Shown: piece after piece, positions 1 to 6,643 of the stretch
How positions within the stretch are numbered: the stretch's first letter is position 1
Layout: every line of letters starts with the position of its first letter
Notes under the pieces: generated by a model
Told to the model about the DNA's origin: nothing
What the model saw: the letters and a program-made list of their open reading frames with translations, nothing else
Database searches by the model: none
Assembly (NCBI GenBank): GCA_031279745.1
Contig: JAITHN010000079.1
Coordinates: forward strand, 1-7,274
Source: Streptococcaceae bacterium
GTDB taxonomy: Bacteria > Bacillota > Bacilli > Lactobacillales > Streptococcaceae
DNA length: 7,274 bases
Direction of reading: 5' to 3'
Position numbers and translations under genes: made by a program

Positions 1-63
1 CATTTCTTCCTCACAATCAGTCCCTATCATATCAAAAAAACATGAATATTTTCAAGATTATAG

Positions 64-69
64 TATACT
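64..69 (+). promoter_or_regulatory. Possible -10 box for the phoP-phoR pair
   Basis: TATACT lies 21 bp before the proposed phoP start, in an AT-rich leader (positions 31-69). It would give a short untranslated leader of about 15 nt that still contains the ribosome binding site. No good -35 hexamer is found 16-18 bp upstream (the sequence there is CATGAA), which would suit an activator-dependent promoter but also leaves the call weak. I searched by eye for TTAACA-like PhoP boxes and found no convincing tandem set. Confidence 0.35.
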
Positions 70-79
70 GTTGAGATGT

Positions 80-86
80 GGAGGAG
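80..86 (+). promoter_or_regulatory. Ribosome binding site that fixes the phoP start
   Basis: GGAGGAG ends 4 nt before the ATG at 91. An in-frame ATG at 76 lies upstream of this site and would have to be translated through it, so 91 is preferred. Confidence 0.8.
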
Positions 87-90
87 AATC

Positions 91-834
91 ATGAAGAAAA
101 TTCTTGTGGTGGATGATGAAGAATCAATCGTAACCTTACTTAAATACAACCTTGAAAAAGAAGGCTATGCTGTGGATACCGCAAATGACGGGCAGACAGC
201 ATTTGAAATGGCGAAGAACATGAGCTACGACTTCTTTCTTTTTGATATTATGATGCCTGGAATCGATGGAATGGATCTGACCCGACGCCTCCGGCAGGAT
301 AAAATCAATACGCCCATCCTAATTTTGACGGCGAAGGACGATCAAATCGAGAAAATTATCGGGCTTGAAATTGGAGCAGACGATTATTTGACAAAGCCTT
401 TTTCTCCAAGAGAGGTTATTGCTAGAATGAAAGCTATTTTCAGGCGTATGGAGATGTCCCATACAAGCGAAACTCAACTTGAAGAGGACTTTGGCAAGGA
501 AAAAGAATCGATATTAAAAGTCGGAGCCATCACGCTCGATCCAAATCTGTTTACTGTCCACATTCATGGAAAGGAAGTGGAGGTTACCCCTAAGGAGTAC
601 GAAATTCTTCGTTATTTCATGCGCCGGGTAGGGCGAACCATCCCTAGAGAAATTCTTTTAGAAAGAATGTGGGACTTTGACTTTGATGGAACGACTCGAA
701 TCGTAGATGTGCATATTAGTCATTTGCGTGAAAAAATCGAGGTGAATCCAAAAGAGCCGAAATACCTTCAAACCGTTCGCGGTTTTGGTTATCGAATGAA
801 TCCGATTGAGGAAGAACATGAAAAAAATGAGTAA
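91..834 (+). CDS. phoP: PhoP-like response regulator, OmpR/PhoB family
   Basis: DNA-binding response regulator of 247 aa that acts in the cytoplasm and is phosphorylated by the sensor kinase encoded next. The N-terminal receiver domain (about residues 1-118) has the acidic pocket D8-D9, phospho-acceptor D52 in FDIMMPG, T80 in LTAKDD, and K102-P103 in LTKPF. The C-terminal winged helix (about 141-238) carries the usual VTPKEYEIL start, the recognition helix region with RIVDVHISHLREKI, and the wing motif TVRGFGYRM. Length is normal for the family. The start at ATG 91 is chosen because of the GGAGGAG site just before it. The gene overlaps the kinase gene by 17 bp, so the two are co-translated. 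PhoP and WalR are close relatives; PhoP is chosen mainly because the partner kinase looks like PhoR and no walH/walI genes follow. The phosphate-control role is inferred from the family. Confidence 0.86.
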   Translation: MKKILVVDDEESIVTLLKYNLEKEGYAVDTANDGQTAFEMAKNMSYDFFLFDIMMPGIDGMDLTRRLRQDKINTPILILTAKDDQIEKIIGLEIGADDYLTKPFSPREVIARMKAIFRRMEMSHTSETQLEEDFGKEKESILKVGAITLDPNLFTVHIHGKEVEVTPKEYEILRYFMRRVGRTIPREILLERMWDFDFDGTTRIVDVHISHLREKIEVNPKEPKYLQTVRGFGYRMNPIEEEHEKNE

Positions 835-2578
835 GACGAAGAAAGAGTCCCTTATCGCTATCCTCGTCCTTTTCACTCTTTTTCTAACGAGCGTACAATT
901 TGGGCGATTTTTTTTAAAAGAGCAAGCCGTAACGATGGAGACGAGTTTCTTGGAAGACAAAATGAATCTTTTTCTTCACGGTTTTCCGGCTGAGTATGTA
1001 TTAAAAGAAAAGACAATTACACAAAATCAAAAAGTACTTCTCTCAAATACGTTTGATTTTACCAATGAGCGCTTTTCCTTTTTGGACATGTCAGGAAAAG
1101 TCATCTACGATAGCGCTGGAGAGAAACGAGGAAGCACCCGCGAAAATAAAGAGGAAATTCAATCCATTTTGCGTGGGAGTTCTCTTGGCGTTTCCATCAG
1201 ACAAAGCGAGCAGATGGGGCAAAGCCTCATCTATTTTGCCAAAGTTCTCTATAACGCCGGAAATCCCATTGGAATTGTGCGTATTGCAGAACCTACGTCT
1301 TCCTTTGAGAACAGTTTCACTCCGTTTTTTAATGCTCTGACTCTCTTGTTAACGGTTTTGTTTTCACTCATGACGTTTTTCATTTTGCGTTTAATCAAAC
1401 AAAAGAACGACCCTTTAGAAGTCGTTCTTCCTTTGATGAAAACTGCGATTCAAAAAGACGGCCATGTTCATTTTTTAGATTCTCCTTCAAAACCTTATCA
1501 GGAATTGATTGATGCCGTGAATATCATCAATCGCCGCTATAATAAAAAGACGAGGTTATTGGAAACAACAGATGAGCAATTAAAGATGTTCTTCAAGGAT
1601 TTGCCCATGGGGATTTGTTTTGTCGATTATGACGACCAGATTTCACTTTTCAATCCTGCATTTGAATCCCTTATTCGAATCAATAAAGAGGAAACCCTCT
1701 TTTCAAAATTCTTTTTGGAATTTGAGCTGATTCATTTGATGCAGCAAGCCAAATCAAGTCGACGTTCCATACATAAGGAAGTCCTACTTTCAACCAGCCA
1801 AAAGCAAGTGGATGTCAACATTCACTTCCTCGAAGTGTCTGAAACCAATGTGCAATTCATCTTTTCAATCTTTGACCTAACCGAATTTCGTCGCCTTGAA
1901 AAACAACAACGTGACTTTGTAGGGAATGTCTCGCATGAGTTGAAAACACCTGTCACTTCTCTGATTGGATTTACTGAAACCCTGCTAGACGGAGCGATGG
2001 AAGACAAGGAAATCTTAAAACAATTTTTAGAAATCATGCAAAAAGATGCGTTGAGATTGGAACATCTCATATCGGAAATTCTGGAGCTCTCAAGAGATCA
2101 TACGAACTCCGCTCTAGAACTCTCTCAGATAGAAGTTTTAAAGGCGTTCGTTGAGCTCAAAAACACCTATCACAAACTTATTTCTCAAAAGAATTTAGAG
2201 GTTCAAATCCTTGGAACACCTGAGATTCACTATATTGCCAACCAAAATATTTTCTTTTCTATTTTGAAAAATCTATTTGAAAATGCTGTGCATTATTCGA
2301 AAGAAAACGGGAAAATCACGATTTATTTGGAAGAGGATGTGGAGTCCTTCATCTTCTATATTGAAGACAATGGAATTGGTTTGTCTGTTACTGACCGGGA
2401 GCGCATCTTTGAACGCTTCTACCGCGCGGATAAAACAAGAAATCGAAACACTGGCGGAACCGGTCTCGGACTTTCCATTGTAAAAAACAATGTCGACCTA
2501 CTTCATGGCTCCATCGTTGTCACAAGCCAGCTAGGCGTCGGTACACGCTTTACCGTCCGCTTACCCAAGACATCCTAA
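818..2578 (+). CDS. phoR: PhoR-like membrane sensor histidine kinase
   Basis: Membrane-bound sensor kinase of 586 aa, partner of the upstream regulator. Visible in order: a first membrane helix (about residues 11-33); an extracytoplasmic region (34-168) containing the FLDMSGKVIYDS and GIVRIAEP stretches typical of the PhoR outer sensing domain; a second helix (169-192); a short degenerate HAMP-like linker; a PAS domain (about 248-350, beginning near LPMGICFVD); the HisKA box with H373 in NVSHELKTPVTSLIGFTETLLDGA-like sequence; and the ATPase domain with N489, D517-N-G and the GGTGLGLSIV box at 546. The ATG at 818 is chosen because GAGG lies 6 nt before it; an in-frame TTG at 806 lies upstream of usable SD spacing. 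All catalytic motifs are intact. The signal sensed is not visible from the sequence; phosphate limitation is inferred from the family. No pst or pit transporter genes follow. A decayed copy of its 3' end seems to lie just after the stop. Confidence 0.87.
   Translation: MKKMSKTKKESLIAILVLFTLFLTSVQFGRFFLKEQAVTMETSFLEDKMNLFLHGFPAEYVLKEKTITQNQKVLLSNTFDFTNERFSFLDMSGKVIYDSAGEKRGSTRENKEEIQSILRGSSLGVSIRQSEQMGQSLIYFAKVLYNAGNPIGIVRIAEPTSSFENSFTPFFNALTLLLTVLFSLMTFFILRLIKQKNDPLEVVLPLMKTAIQKDGHVHFLDSPSKPYQELIDAVNIINRRYNKKTRLLETTDEQLKMFFKDLPMGICFVDYDDQISLFNPAFESLIRINKEETLFSKFFLEFELIHLMQQAKSSRRSIHKEVLLSTSQKQVDVNIHFLEVSETNVQFIFSIFDLTEFRRLEKQQRDFVGNVSHELKTPVTSLIGFTETLLDGAMEDKEILKQFLEIMQKDALRLEHLISEILELSRDHTNSALELSQIEVLKAFVELKNTYHKLISQKNLEVQILGTPEIHYIANQNIFFSILKNLFENAVHYSKENGKITIYLEEDVESFIFYIEDNGIGLSVTDRERIFERFYRADKTRNRNTGGTGLGLSIVKNNVDLLHGSIVVTSQLGVGTRFTVRLPKTS
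2514..2528 (+). repeat. Direct repeat copy 1, within the phoR 3' end
   Basis: TCGTTGTCACAAGCC, 15 bp, is perfectly repeated at 2580-2594, exactly 66 bp later and therefore in the same reading frame. Here it encodes part of the V-V-T-S run near the phoR C-terminus. See the paired entry for the wider similarity. Confidence 0.8.
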
Positions 2579-2648
2579 GTCGTTGTCACAAGCCTTGGAA
2601 GCCCAACGGCGCATGTCTCGCCCGTTTTGCCAAGACAAAAAACGTAAG
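2579..2648 (+). pseudogene. Probable decayed duplicate of the phoR 3' end
   Basis: Reading on past the phoR stop in the same frame gives V-V-V-T-S-L-G, then ...V-L-P-R-Q-K-T and a stop. This resembles the real C-terminus, I-V-V-T-S-Q-L-G ... V-R-L-P-K-T-S. At the DNA level there is a 15-bp perfect match (2514-2528 against 2580-2594). After a similar interval there is a 14-of-18 match ending in CCAAGAC, with 47 against 48 nt between shared ends. The middle part is poorly conserved. The stretch also holds a broken stem (CTTGG 2594-2598 with CCAAG 2630-2634, AACGG 2605-2609 with CCGTT 2622-2626). The best reading is a short tandem duplication left as 3' untranslated sequence. Chance similarity of the middle part cannot be excluded. 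Confidence 0.5.
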
Positions 2649-2710
2649 CTGACCCCAAATATACGTTGAATCCTAGGAATATTTGCGATTAAAACGAAGA
2701 TACACACAAA

Positions 2711-2744
2711 AAAACGACCCCAGCTTGAATGTTGGGGTCGTTTT
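2711..2744. terminator. Bidirectional Rho-independent terminator between convergent units
   Basis: A perfect 12-bp stem, AAAACGACCCCA (2711-2722) with TGGGGTCGTTTT (2733-2744), around a 10-nt loop. The minus strand has seven consecutive T (complement of 2708-2714), making it a strong end for the DUF1831 operon. On the plus strand the stem ends in TTTT and can also stop phoR transcription, about 130 bp after the phoR stop codon. Confidence 0.9.
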
Positions 2745-2787
2745 ACGCTTAAGAATGCTTCAGCGAACTTTTCGTTCTGCCTAATCT

Positions 2788-3129
2788 TTATTTTTTTTCA
2801 AAGACTCCGCGGTCAATCATGCCTTCCATCAAGAAATAGAATTTTTCTTGCATCATGCGAAACTCTTCTTTCTTGAATAAATCTACTGTTCGAAGACCGT
2901 CTTTCGTCGTCACCCCCATCTTGAACGTTTGAAGATCTTTATTGACGGTAATTTTTAAACGAAAACCTTCTTTTGATTGTGGGGTAGCTTCAAGTGTACG
3001 AACAAATTGATGATTTCCATTCATCGTTTGAACAAACCCATTGTCGCGAAGGGTAAACTTTTTCACTAATGGATTCAAAGAATAGATGTACTTGCTCCCT
3101 TTCAATGTTGCTTCTTTTTCAAATGCCAT
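2788..3129 (-). CDS. DUF1831 family protein, companion of the cysteine desulfurase
   Basis: Small, probably cytosolic protein of 113 aa with no signal peptide or membrane helix. I recognise the DUF1831 pattern: MAFEKEATLKGS at the start, VKKFTLRDNGF at about residues 22-32, the TPQSKEGFRLKITVNKDL run, and a C-terminal FYFLMEGMIDRGVF. The start at 3129 is supported by AGGGAG at 3136-3141 with 6 nt spacing; longer in-frame starts up to 3168 lie inside nifS without a comparable site. Its first 11 bp overlap the end of nifS, so translation is likely coupled. The biochemical function of the family is not established as far as I know. The fixed position after a cysteine desulfurase suggests a role in sulfur transfer, tRNA thiolation or iron-sulfur chemistry, but that is inference; no cysteine is present that could act as a sulfur acceptor. 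Confidence 0.86.
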   Translation of the reverse strand: MAFEKEATLKGSKYIYSLNPLVKKFTLRDNGFVQTMNGNHQFVRTLEATPQSKEGFRLKITVNKDLQTFKMGVTTKDGLRTVDLFKKEEFRMMQEKFYFLMEGMIDRGVFEKK

Positions 3130-4270
3130 GTTTCTCTCCCTCATGTTTATTTTGTATTTCTTGAACAATTGGAATAAGGATAGACATTAATGCTTCTACC
3201 TCATCCATCGTATTTTGAATGCCAAAACTAATGCGCACGGACTCCTTTATGCGTTCCTCTCCTTTTCCAAACATCGCTTCTAATACGTGGCTTGGTTCTA
3301 TGTTTCCAGCTGTACATGCACTCCCTGTTGAAATCATGACTTGTTTCAAATCTAAGCGCATGAGCAGTAGATTATTGTTTACTTTTGGAAAATGAAGATT
3401 TAATACATGCGGCGATTTCTTTTCAGGATCCCCGTTCATTGAAAATCGAATCGTTGATTGAGTCAATGCGTCAAGAACGCCACGTTCTAAACGCTTGATG
3501 TGCCGAACTTCTCGCTCCAAGTCATGATTTTCTATGGCACCTTTCAGTCCGGCAATCCCTAGGATATTTTCCGTCCCCGCACGGCGTTTTTCTTCCTGCT
3601 CTCCCCCAAGGATGAGGGGTTCAAGTGGCGTTTCGTCGTTTACAAAGAGTACGCCCACTCCTTTTGGTCCATTGACTTTATGCCCAGAAATACTTAGATA
3701 ATCAATCCCCAGTTCATGCGGAACCACCTTTTCGTGTAAAAATGCTTGAACTGCATCTACATGAAAAAGTGTCTGAGTATTTCTCAACCTCTCCCCAATC
3801 TCTTGAATGGGAAGGATGGCGCCGATTTCATTGTTCACATACATGAGTGACACGAGTATGGTGTCTTCTCTATATGCATTTTCAAAATCTTCCACGGAAA
3901 TATTCCCTAATTCATCTACAGGAAGATATGTGATTTCAAAACCTTTCTTCTCAAGATGTTTCATTACATTTAGAACAGATGGATGTTCAATTTGGCTCGT
4001 AATCATATGACGCCCTAAATGCGAGTTTCGCTTTACCCCTTGGCGAATAGCCATGTTGTTGCTCTCGCTTCCTCCAGACGTAAAGAGGATTTCATGCGGT
4101 TTTGCCCCCAGTACCTTTGCAACCGCAGTTCTTGCATCTCTTAGGATTTTTTGCGCCTTCCGTCCTTCGCCATGGACGCTTGAAGGGTTGCCAAACAACT
4201 CAAATGACGCTTGAATTGCCTCCATAGCTCCCTTATTAAGTGGCGTTGTTGCTGCATTGTCAAAATACAA
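3119..4270 (-). CDS. nifS: Cysteine desulfurase, NifS/IscS family
   Basis: PLP-dependent enzyme of 383 aa that takes sulfur from L-cysteine, giving alanine and an enzyme-bound persulfide for tRNA thiolation or iron-sulfur cluster assembly. With TTG 4270 as start the protein begins M-Y-F-D-N-A-A-T-T-P, the standard NifS opening. PLP site residues are visible: the SGGSESNN loop, H96 in QIEHPSV, D172 in HVDAVQ, and the Schiff-base lysine K198 in SGHKVNGPKG. The persulfide cysteine is C319 in GSACTAG, followed by EPSHVL, a group I (NifS/IscS) layout. The start is set by AAAAGGAG at 4279-4286, 8 nt before the TTG. A GTG at 4279 overlaps that site and cannot use it, and an ATG at 4275 is out of frame. 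It lies 40 bp after prs and overlaps the DUF1831 gene. No iscU, sufU, thiI or mnmA is in the window, so the sulfur acceptor is unknown. Confidence 0.94.
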   Translation of the reverse strand: MYFDNAATTPLNKGAMEAIQASFELFGNPSSVHGEGRKAQKILRDARTAVAKVLGAKPHEILFTSGGSESNNMAIRQGVKRNSHLGRHMITSQIEHPSVLNVMKHLEKKGFEITYLPVDELGNISVEDFENAYREDTILVSLMYVNNEIGAILPIQEIGERLRNTQTLFHVDAVQAFLHEKVVPHELGIDYLSISGHKVNGPKGVGVLFVNDETPLEPLILGGEQEEKRRAGTENILGIAGLKGAIENHDLEREVRHIKRLERGVLDALTQSTIRFSMNGDPEKKSPHVLNLHFPKVNNNLLLMRLDLKQVMISTGSACTAGNIEPSHVLEAMFGKGEERIKESVRISFGIQNTMDEVEALMSILIPIVQEIQNKHEGEKHGI

Positions 4271-4278
4271 TCCATTCA

Positions 4279-4286
4279 CTCCTTTT
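4279..4286 (-). promoter_or_regulatory. Ribosome binding site that decides a TTG start for nifS
   Basis: On the minus strand AAAAGGAG is followed by 8 nt and then the TTG at 4270. The GTG whose first base is 4279 shares a base with this site, and the ATG at 4275 between them is out of frame with nifS. Confidence 0.75.
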
Positions 4287-4310
4287 CAAGAAAGCGCATT
4301 CGACTTTTTC

Positions 4311-5279
4311 TTATCTATTTTTACCATAAGTGAACAGCGGGCTCATGGGTTCATTTTCATGAATGCGCGTAATGGCGTCTGCCATTAAATGACTTGCCGT
4401 AATCACTTTCAACTGTCTTGGAATATGATCTTCCGGAATTTCAACAGAATCGGTAATGGTGATTTCCTTAATTGGAGACAAATCCATCAACTCTTTGGCA
4501 TTATTACTTAATACCCCATGAGAAGAGCAAGCATAAATTTCATCTACACCTTCATTTTTCAATACTTCAGCCGCAGCATAGAAGGTCGTTCCAGTATTTA
4601 AAATATCATCTACAAGAATTGCTTTTTTCCCTTTGACTTCTCCAATGATGTAGCCATGTTCTCGTTTTTTATCATCTTCTTCATAGTCGATAATCGCAAG
4701 CGGACTCTCCAAGTATTCGGCTAAGCTTCTCGCACGTTTAATCCCTGAATTTTTTGGTGAAACAACGACAACATCATCTCCCTTAATTCCTTTTTCACCG
4801 TAATATTTTGCAAAGAGCGGAATACAGAAGAGATTGTCTACTGGAATGTCGAAGAATCCTTGAACCTGAACCGTATGTAAATCAAGCGTGAGAACCCTTG
4901 TCGCACCGGCTTTTGTAATCATATTGGCAACAAGTTTTGCCGTGATAGGCTCTCTTGGCGCGGCCGTCCTATCTTGCCTTGCATATCCAAAATAAGGCAT
5001 GATGAGGTTCACTGTTTTGGCGCTTGCCCGTTTCAATGCATCAATCATGATGAGTAACTCCCATAAATGGTCATTTACCGGGTAATTGGTGGCTTGAATC
5101 AGATAAACATCTCGACCACGAACTGTTTCCTCAATGTTGATTTGTATTTCACCATCATTGAACTTTTGACTTGAAAGCTTTCCAAGCTTCACACCCATGT
5201 GTTTCGCGATTTTTTCTGCTAACTCATTGCTTGCAGATAAACTAAACAATCTTGCTTCATCATCATTCCATTTATGCAT
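4311..5279 (-). CDS. prs: Ribose-phosphate pyrophosphokinase (PRPP synthase), Prs2-like type
   Basis: Cytosolic protein of 322 aa in the PRPP synthase family, which makes PRPP from ribose 5-phosphate and ATP for nucleotide, histidine and tryptophan synthesis. Seen in order: KFNDGE (F40, D42, E44), YFGYARQDR (R101-Q-D), the family signature DLHTVQVQGFFDIP with H135, and the PRPP-binding loop VDDILNTGTT at 223-232. Start ATG 5279 is supported by GGAGGG at 5287-5292, 7 nt upstream; in-frame ATGs further out lack this. The lysine-arginine catalytic loop of classical enzymes (IIDKRRP) reads IIDYEEDDKKR here, SPD reads SPK (K176), and the loop aspartate DxxDTGGT is N228. The same SPKNSGIKRAR type occurs as a second Prs in streptococci, as I recall. 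Catalytic activity is therefore less certain than family membership. It is the second gene of the minus-strand unit, 51 bp after the lipid kinase. Confidence 0.9.
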   Translation of the reverse strand: MHKWNDDEARLFSLSASNELAEKIAKHMGVKLGKLSSQKFNDGEIQINIEETVRGRDVYLIQATNYPVNDHLWELLIMIDALKRASAKTVNLIMPYFGYARQDRTAAPREPITAKLVANMITKAGATRVLTLDLHTVQVQGFFDIPVDNLFCIPLFAKYYGEKGIKGDDVVVVSPKNSGIKRARSLAEYLESPLAIIDYEEDDKKREHGYIIGEVKGKKAILVDDILNTGTTFYAAAEVLKNEGVDEIYACSSHGVLSNNAKELMDLSPIKEITITDSVEIPEDHIPRQLKVITASHLMADAITRIHENEPMSPLFTYGKNR

Positions 5280-5330
5280 TCGAATTCCCTCCATATGCGA
5301 ATAGTTTACCAAAATCTCTTATGAAATTCA

Positions 5331-6302
5331 TTATTCAAACCAAAACAATCTCTCTCTTACTGAAAAATCTAAATCAAACTCTTGAGCATCCACGCTCTCC
5401 CCGTCAATTTGAGCAAACTGCAAATTTTGCGTTTTTAACTGCAACTGATCCGTTTGAAAATGATGGACGTGCTTGTTTGAGAGATGTTTTCCGTGAAATA
5501 AGAGAAAAATGATTCGAAAAAGAATGAACCAATTGTGTTTTTCAACCAGAATAAGGTCTAATACGGGACCCCTTGCATCTGCAGTTGGAGCAATCCTTAC
5601 TCCACCTCCAAAATAAGGGTGGTTAGTTGTAGTAGCTAAGAATCCTTTTGAAAACTCATGCTGCACTCCATCTTTCAAGGTGAGTTCTACTCGGAACGAT
5701 TTCTGGGTAAACAAGACCTTTAAGATACTAAAGACGTAAGCGAGCGACCCCATTTTGTATTTGTTTAGAAAATGCTTCGTTTCAGAGTCATTCGTGGCAT
5801 GAACCACTGCAGCATCAATTCCAATCCCGTAATTATTTACTGCAATACCCGTGACCCCTGTATTTTTTTCTTTGTAGTTGAGGACGTGAATCGCTTGTGG
5901 TTCTTTTGCCCTTTGGATTTGCCGAAAGGCATTCAAGGCATCTTCGCGGTCAATCCCCACACCTCTTGAGAAGTCATTTCCACTTCCTGCAGGAATATAA
6001 GCTACTGGAATATTAGGTGAATAATCATCCAGAGCGTTGAGTACATTGTGAAGCGTACCATCCCCTCCTAAAACGATTAAAAGCGGATACTTCTCAACCT
6101 TTTTTTCTGGATTCCATTCGATAATTTGTTTATCCCTTGCCAGAATATTCGCAATTTCCACTTCTTCCCCAGCATGATGGGTGTGGAAAACCTCAAATTC
6201 AGTGGAAGTTTCTTCAAAATGACAGACAATATCTTTCCCAATCCGTTCTCCGTTTCCACTTCCTGCGTTTGTATTTATGATTAAATAATAGTAGAATTTC
6301 AT
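5331..6302 (-). CDS. Diacylglycerol kinase-like lipid kinase (YegS/BmrU family)
   Basis: Predicted ATP-dependent lipid kinase of 323 aa, likely working at the inner face of the membrane on diacylglycerol or a related lipid. The catalytic domain is at the N-terminus: INTNAGSGNG (residues 9-18, in place of the common NPxAG), the nucleotide-binding GGDGT at 79-83, and IPAGSGNDFSRG at 103-114, followed by a beta-rich C-terminal half (GIGIDAAV, FGGGVRIAP, IDGESVDAQEF). Length is within the usual 290-330 range and there is no membrane helix. The start ATG 6302 has GAGG 5 nt upstream. It is the first gene of the minus-strand unit, behind a good promoter at 6327-6354. In Gram-positive bacteria such kinases recycle diacylglycerol released by lipoteichoic acid synthesis (DgkB), but the motifs do not distinguish DgkB from other paralogues, so no gene name is given. 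Confidence 0.9.
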   Translation of the reverse strand: MKFYYYLIINTNAGSGNGERIGKDIVCHFEETSTEFEVFHTHHAGEEVEIANILARDKQIIEWNPEKKVEKYPLLIVLGGDGTLHNVLNALDDYSPNIPVAYIPAGSGNDFSRGVGIDREDALNAFRQIQRAKEPQAIHVLNYKEKNTGVTGIAVNNYGIGIDAAVVHATNDSETKHFLNKYKMGSLAYVFSILKVLFTQKSFRVELTLKDGVQHEFSKGFLATTTNHPYFGGGVRIAPTADARGPVLDLILVEKHNWFILFRIIFLLFHGKHLSNKHVHHFQTDQLQLKTQNLQFAQIDGESVDAQEFDLDFSVRERLFWFE

Positions 6303-6326
6303 TACTACCTCATCTTTCTTCAGTTT

Positions 6327-6354
6327 ATTATATCAAGAAAGTGATGGAAAACAA
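6327..6354 (-). promoter_or_regulatory. Sigma-A-type promoter for the lipid kinase-prs-nifS-DUF1831 unit
   Basis: On the minus strand, TTGTTT (6349-6354) and a perfect TATAAT (6327-6332) are separated by 16 bp. The -10 box ends 24 bp before the ATG at 6302, leaving room for the GAGG ribosome site at 6308-6311. No other convincing promoter or terminator is seen between 2788 and 6302, so the four genes probably form one transcript. Confidence 0.65.
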
Positions 6355-6355
6355 T

Positions 6356-6362
6356 AAAGGAG
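6356..6362 (+). promoter_or_regulatory. Ribosome binding site supporting a TTG start for the small ORF
   Basis: AAAGGAG followed by 8 nt and TTG at 6371, in frame with the ORF that stops at 6532. This is the same layout as the nifS start. The in-frame GTG at 6341 and ATG at 6344 have no comparable site. Confidence 0.5.
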
Positions 6363-6370
6363 TTTTGCAA

Positions 6371-6532
6371 TTGGCAGACAATATTATCATCTCTGGAAAA
6401 GACGAAAACGGCGAGTATATCGTAACCAAAGAAGCATGGACCCCTGAAAATATCAGCAAACTCCTCGATGAATATTATCCTTTTAGAGTGACCGACCGTG
6501 AAAAAGCAAGGACTGAGGAATTAGACGGATAG
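6371..6532 (+). CDS. Small hypothetical protein, not recognised
   Basis: A 53-residue ORF if TTG 6371 is used, reading M-A-D-N-I-I-I-S-G-K at the start; the in-frame ATG at 6344 would give 62 residues. It is acidic and hydrophilic, with no signal peptide, membrane helix or cysteine, and has a tryptophan and a YYPF motif in its middle part. I do not recognise a family. Support comes from the AAAGGAG site 8 nt before the TTG, the protein-like composition, and a strong plus-strand terminator about 110 bp downstream. It diverges from the lipid kinase. With the longer start the coding sequence would lie over the -35 box of the opposing promoter. No clear plus-strand promoter was found; the AT-rich stretch 6326-6334 could serve as a -10 region on both strands. 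It could be a non-coding transcript leader instead. Confidence 0.5.
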   Translation: MADNIIISGKDENGEYIVTKEAWTPENISKLLDEYYPFRVTDREKARTEELDG

Positions 6533-6599
6533 CGGCAAGGAATGGGCAAGCGCAGGCACTTCAAATTTATCCACGAATTGTAAGGCTTGAGTGAGAAAC

Positions 6600-6617
6600 T
6601 TGACTGGCGCCTGTCAA
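6600..6617. repeat. Near-perfect palindrome TTGACTGGCGCCTGTCAA
   Basis: An 18-bp inverted repeat with one mismatched pair (T against T), centred on GGCGCC. It lies between the small ORF and its terminator. It could be an RNA hairpin in the 3' untranslated region or a protein-binding site; the sequence alone does not decide. Confidence 0.5.
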
Positions 6618-6643
6618 CTCGGAATGGTTTTTAATCCTCACGT

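Noticed and set aside
1..75. PhoP-box operator upstream of phoP
   Set aside because: Only isolated TCACAA-like sequence is present, not the spaced tandem hexamers expected for PhoP binding.
658..960. Minus-strand ORF of 100 codons across the phoP-phoR junction
   Set aside because: It lies entirely antisense to two intact, well-recognised genes and has no ribosome site or family resemblance.
1053..2483. Other ORFs inside phoR (plus 1053-1340, minus 1822-2070, plus 2277-2483)
   Set aside because: They are alternative-frame readings of the kinase, whose own frame is intact with all motifs.
5252..5969. Plus-strand ORFs at 5252-5512 and 5772-5969
   Set aside because: They are antisense to the lipid kinase (and the start of prs), with no recognisable protein.
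6542..6583. 13-codon ORF, basic peptide M-G-K-R-R-H-F-K, as a possible leader peptide
   Set aside because: The AAGGA before it is too close to the ATG, and no plus-strand gene follows the downstream terminator that it could control.
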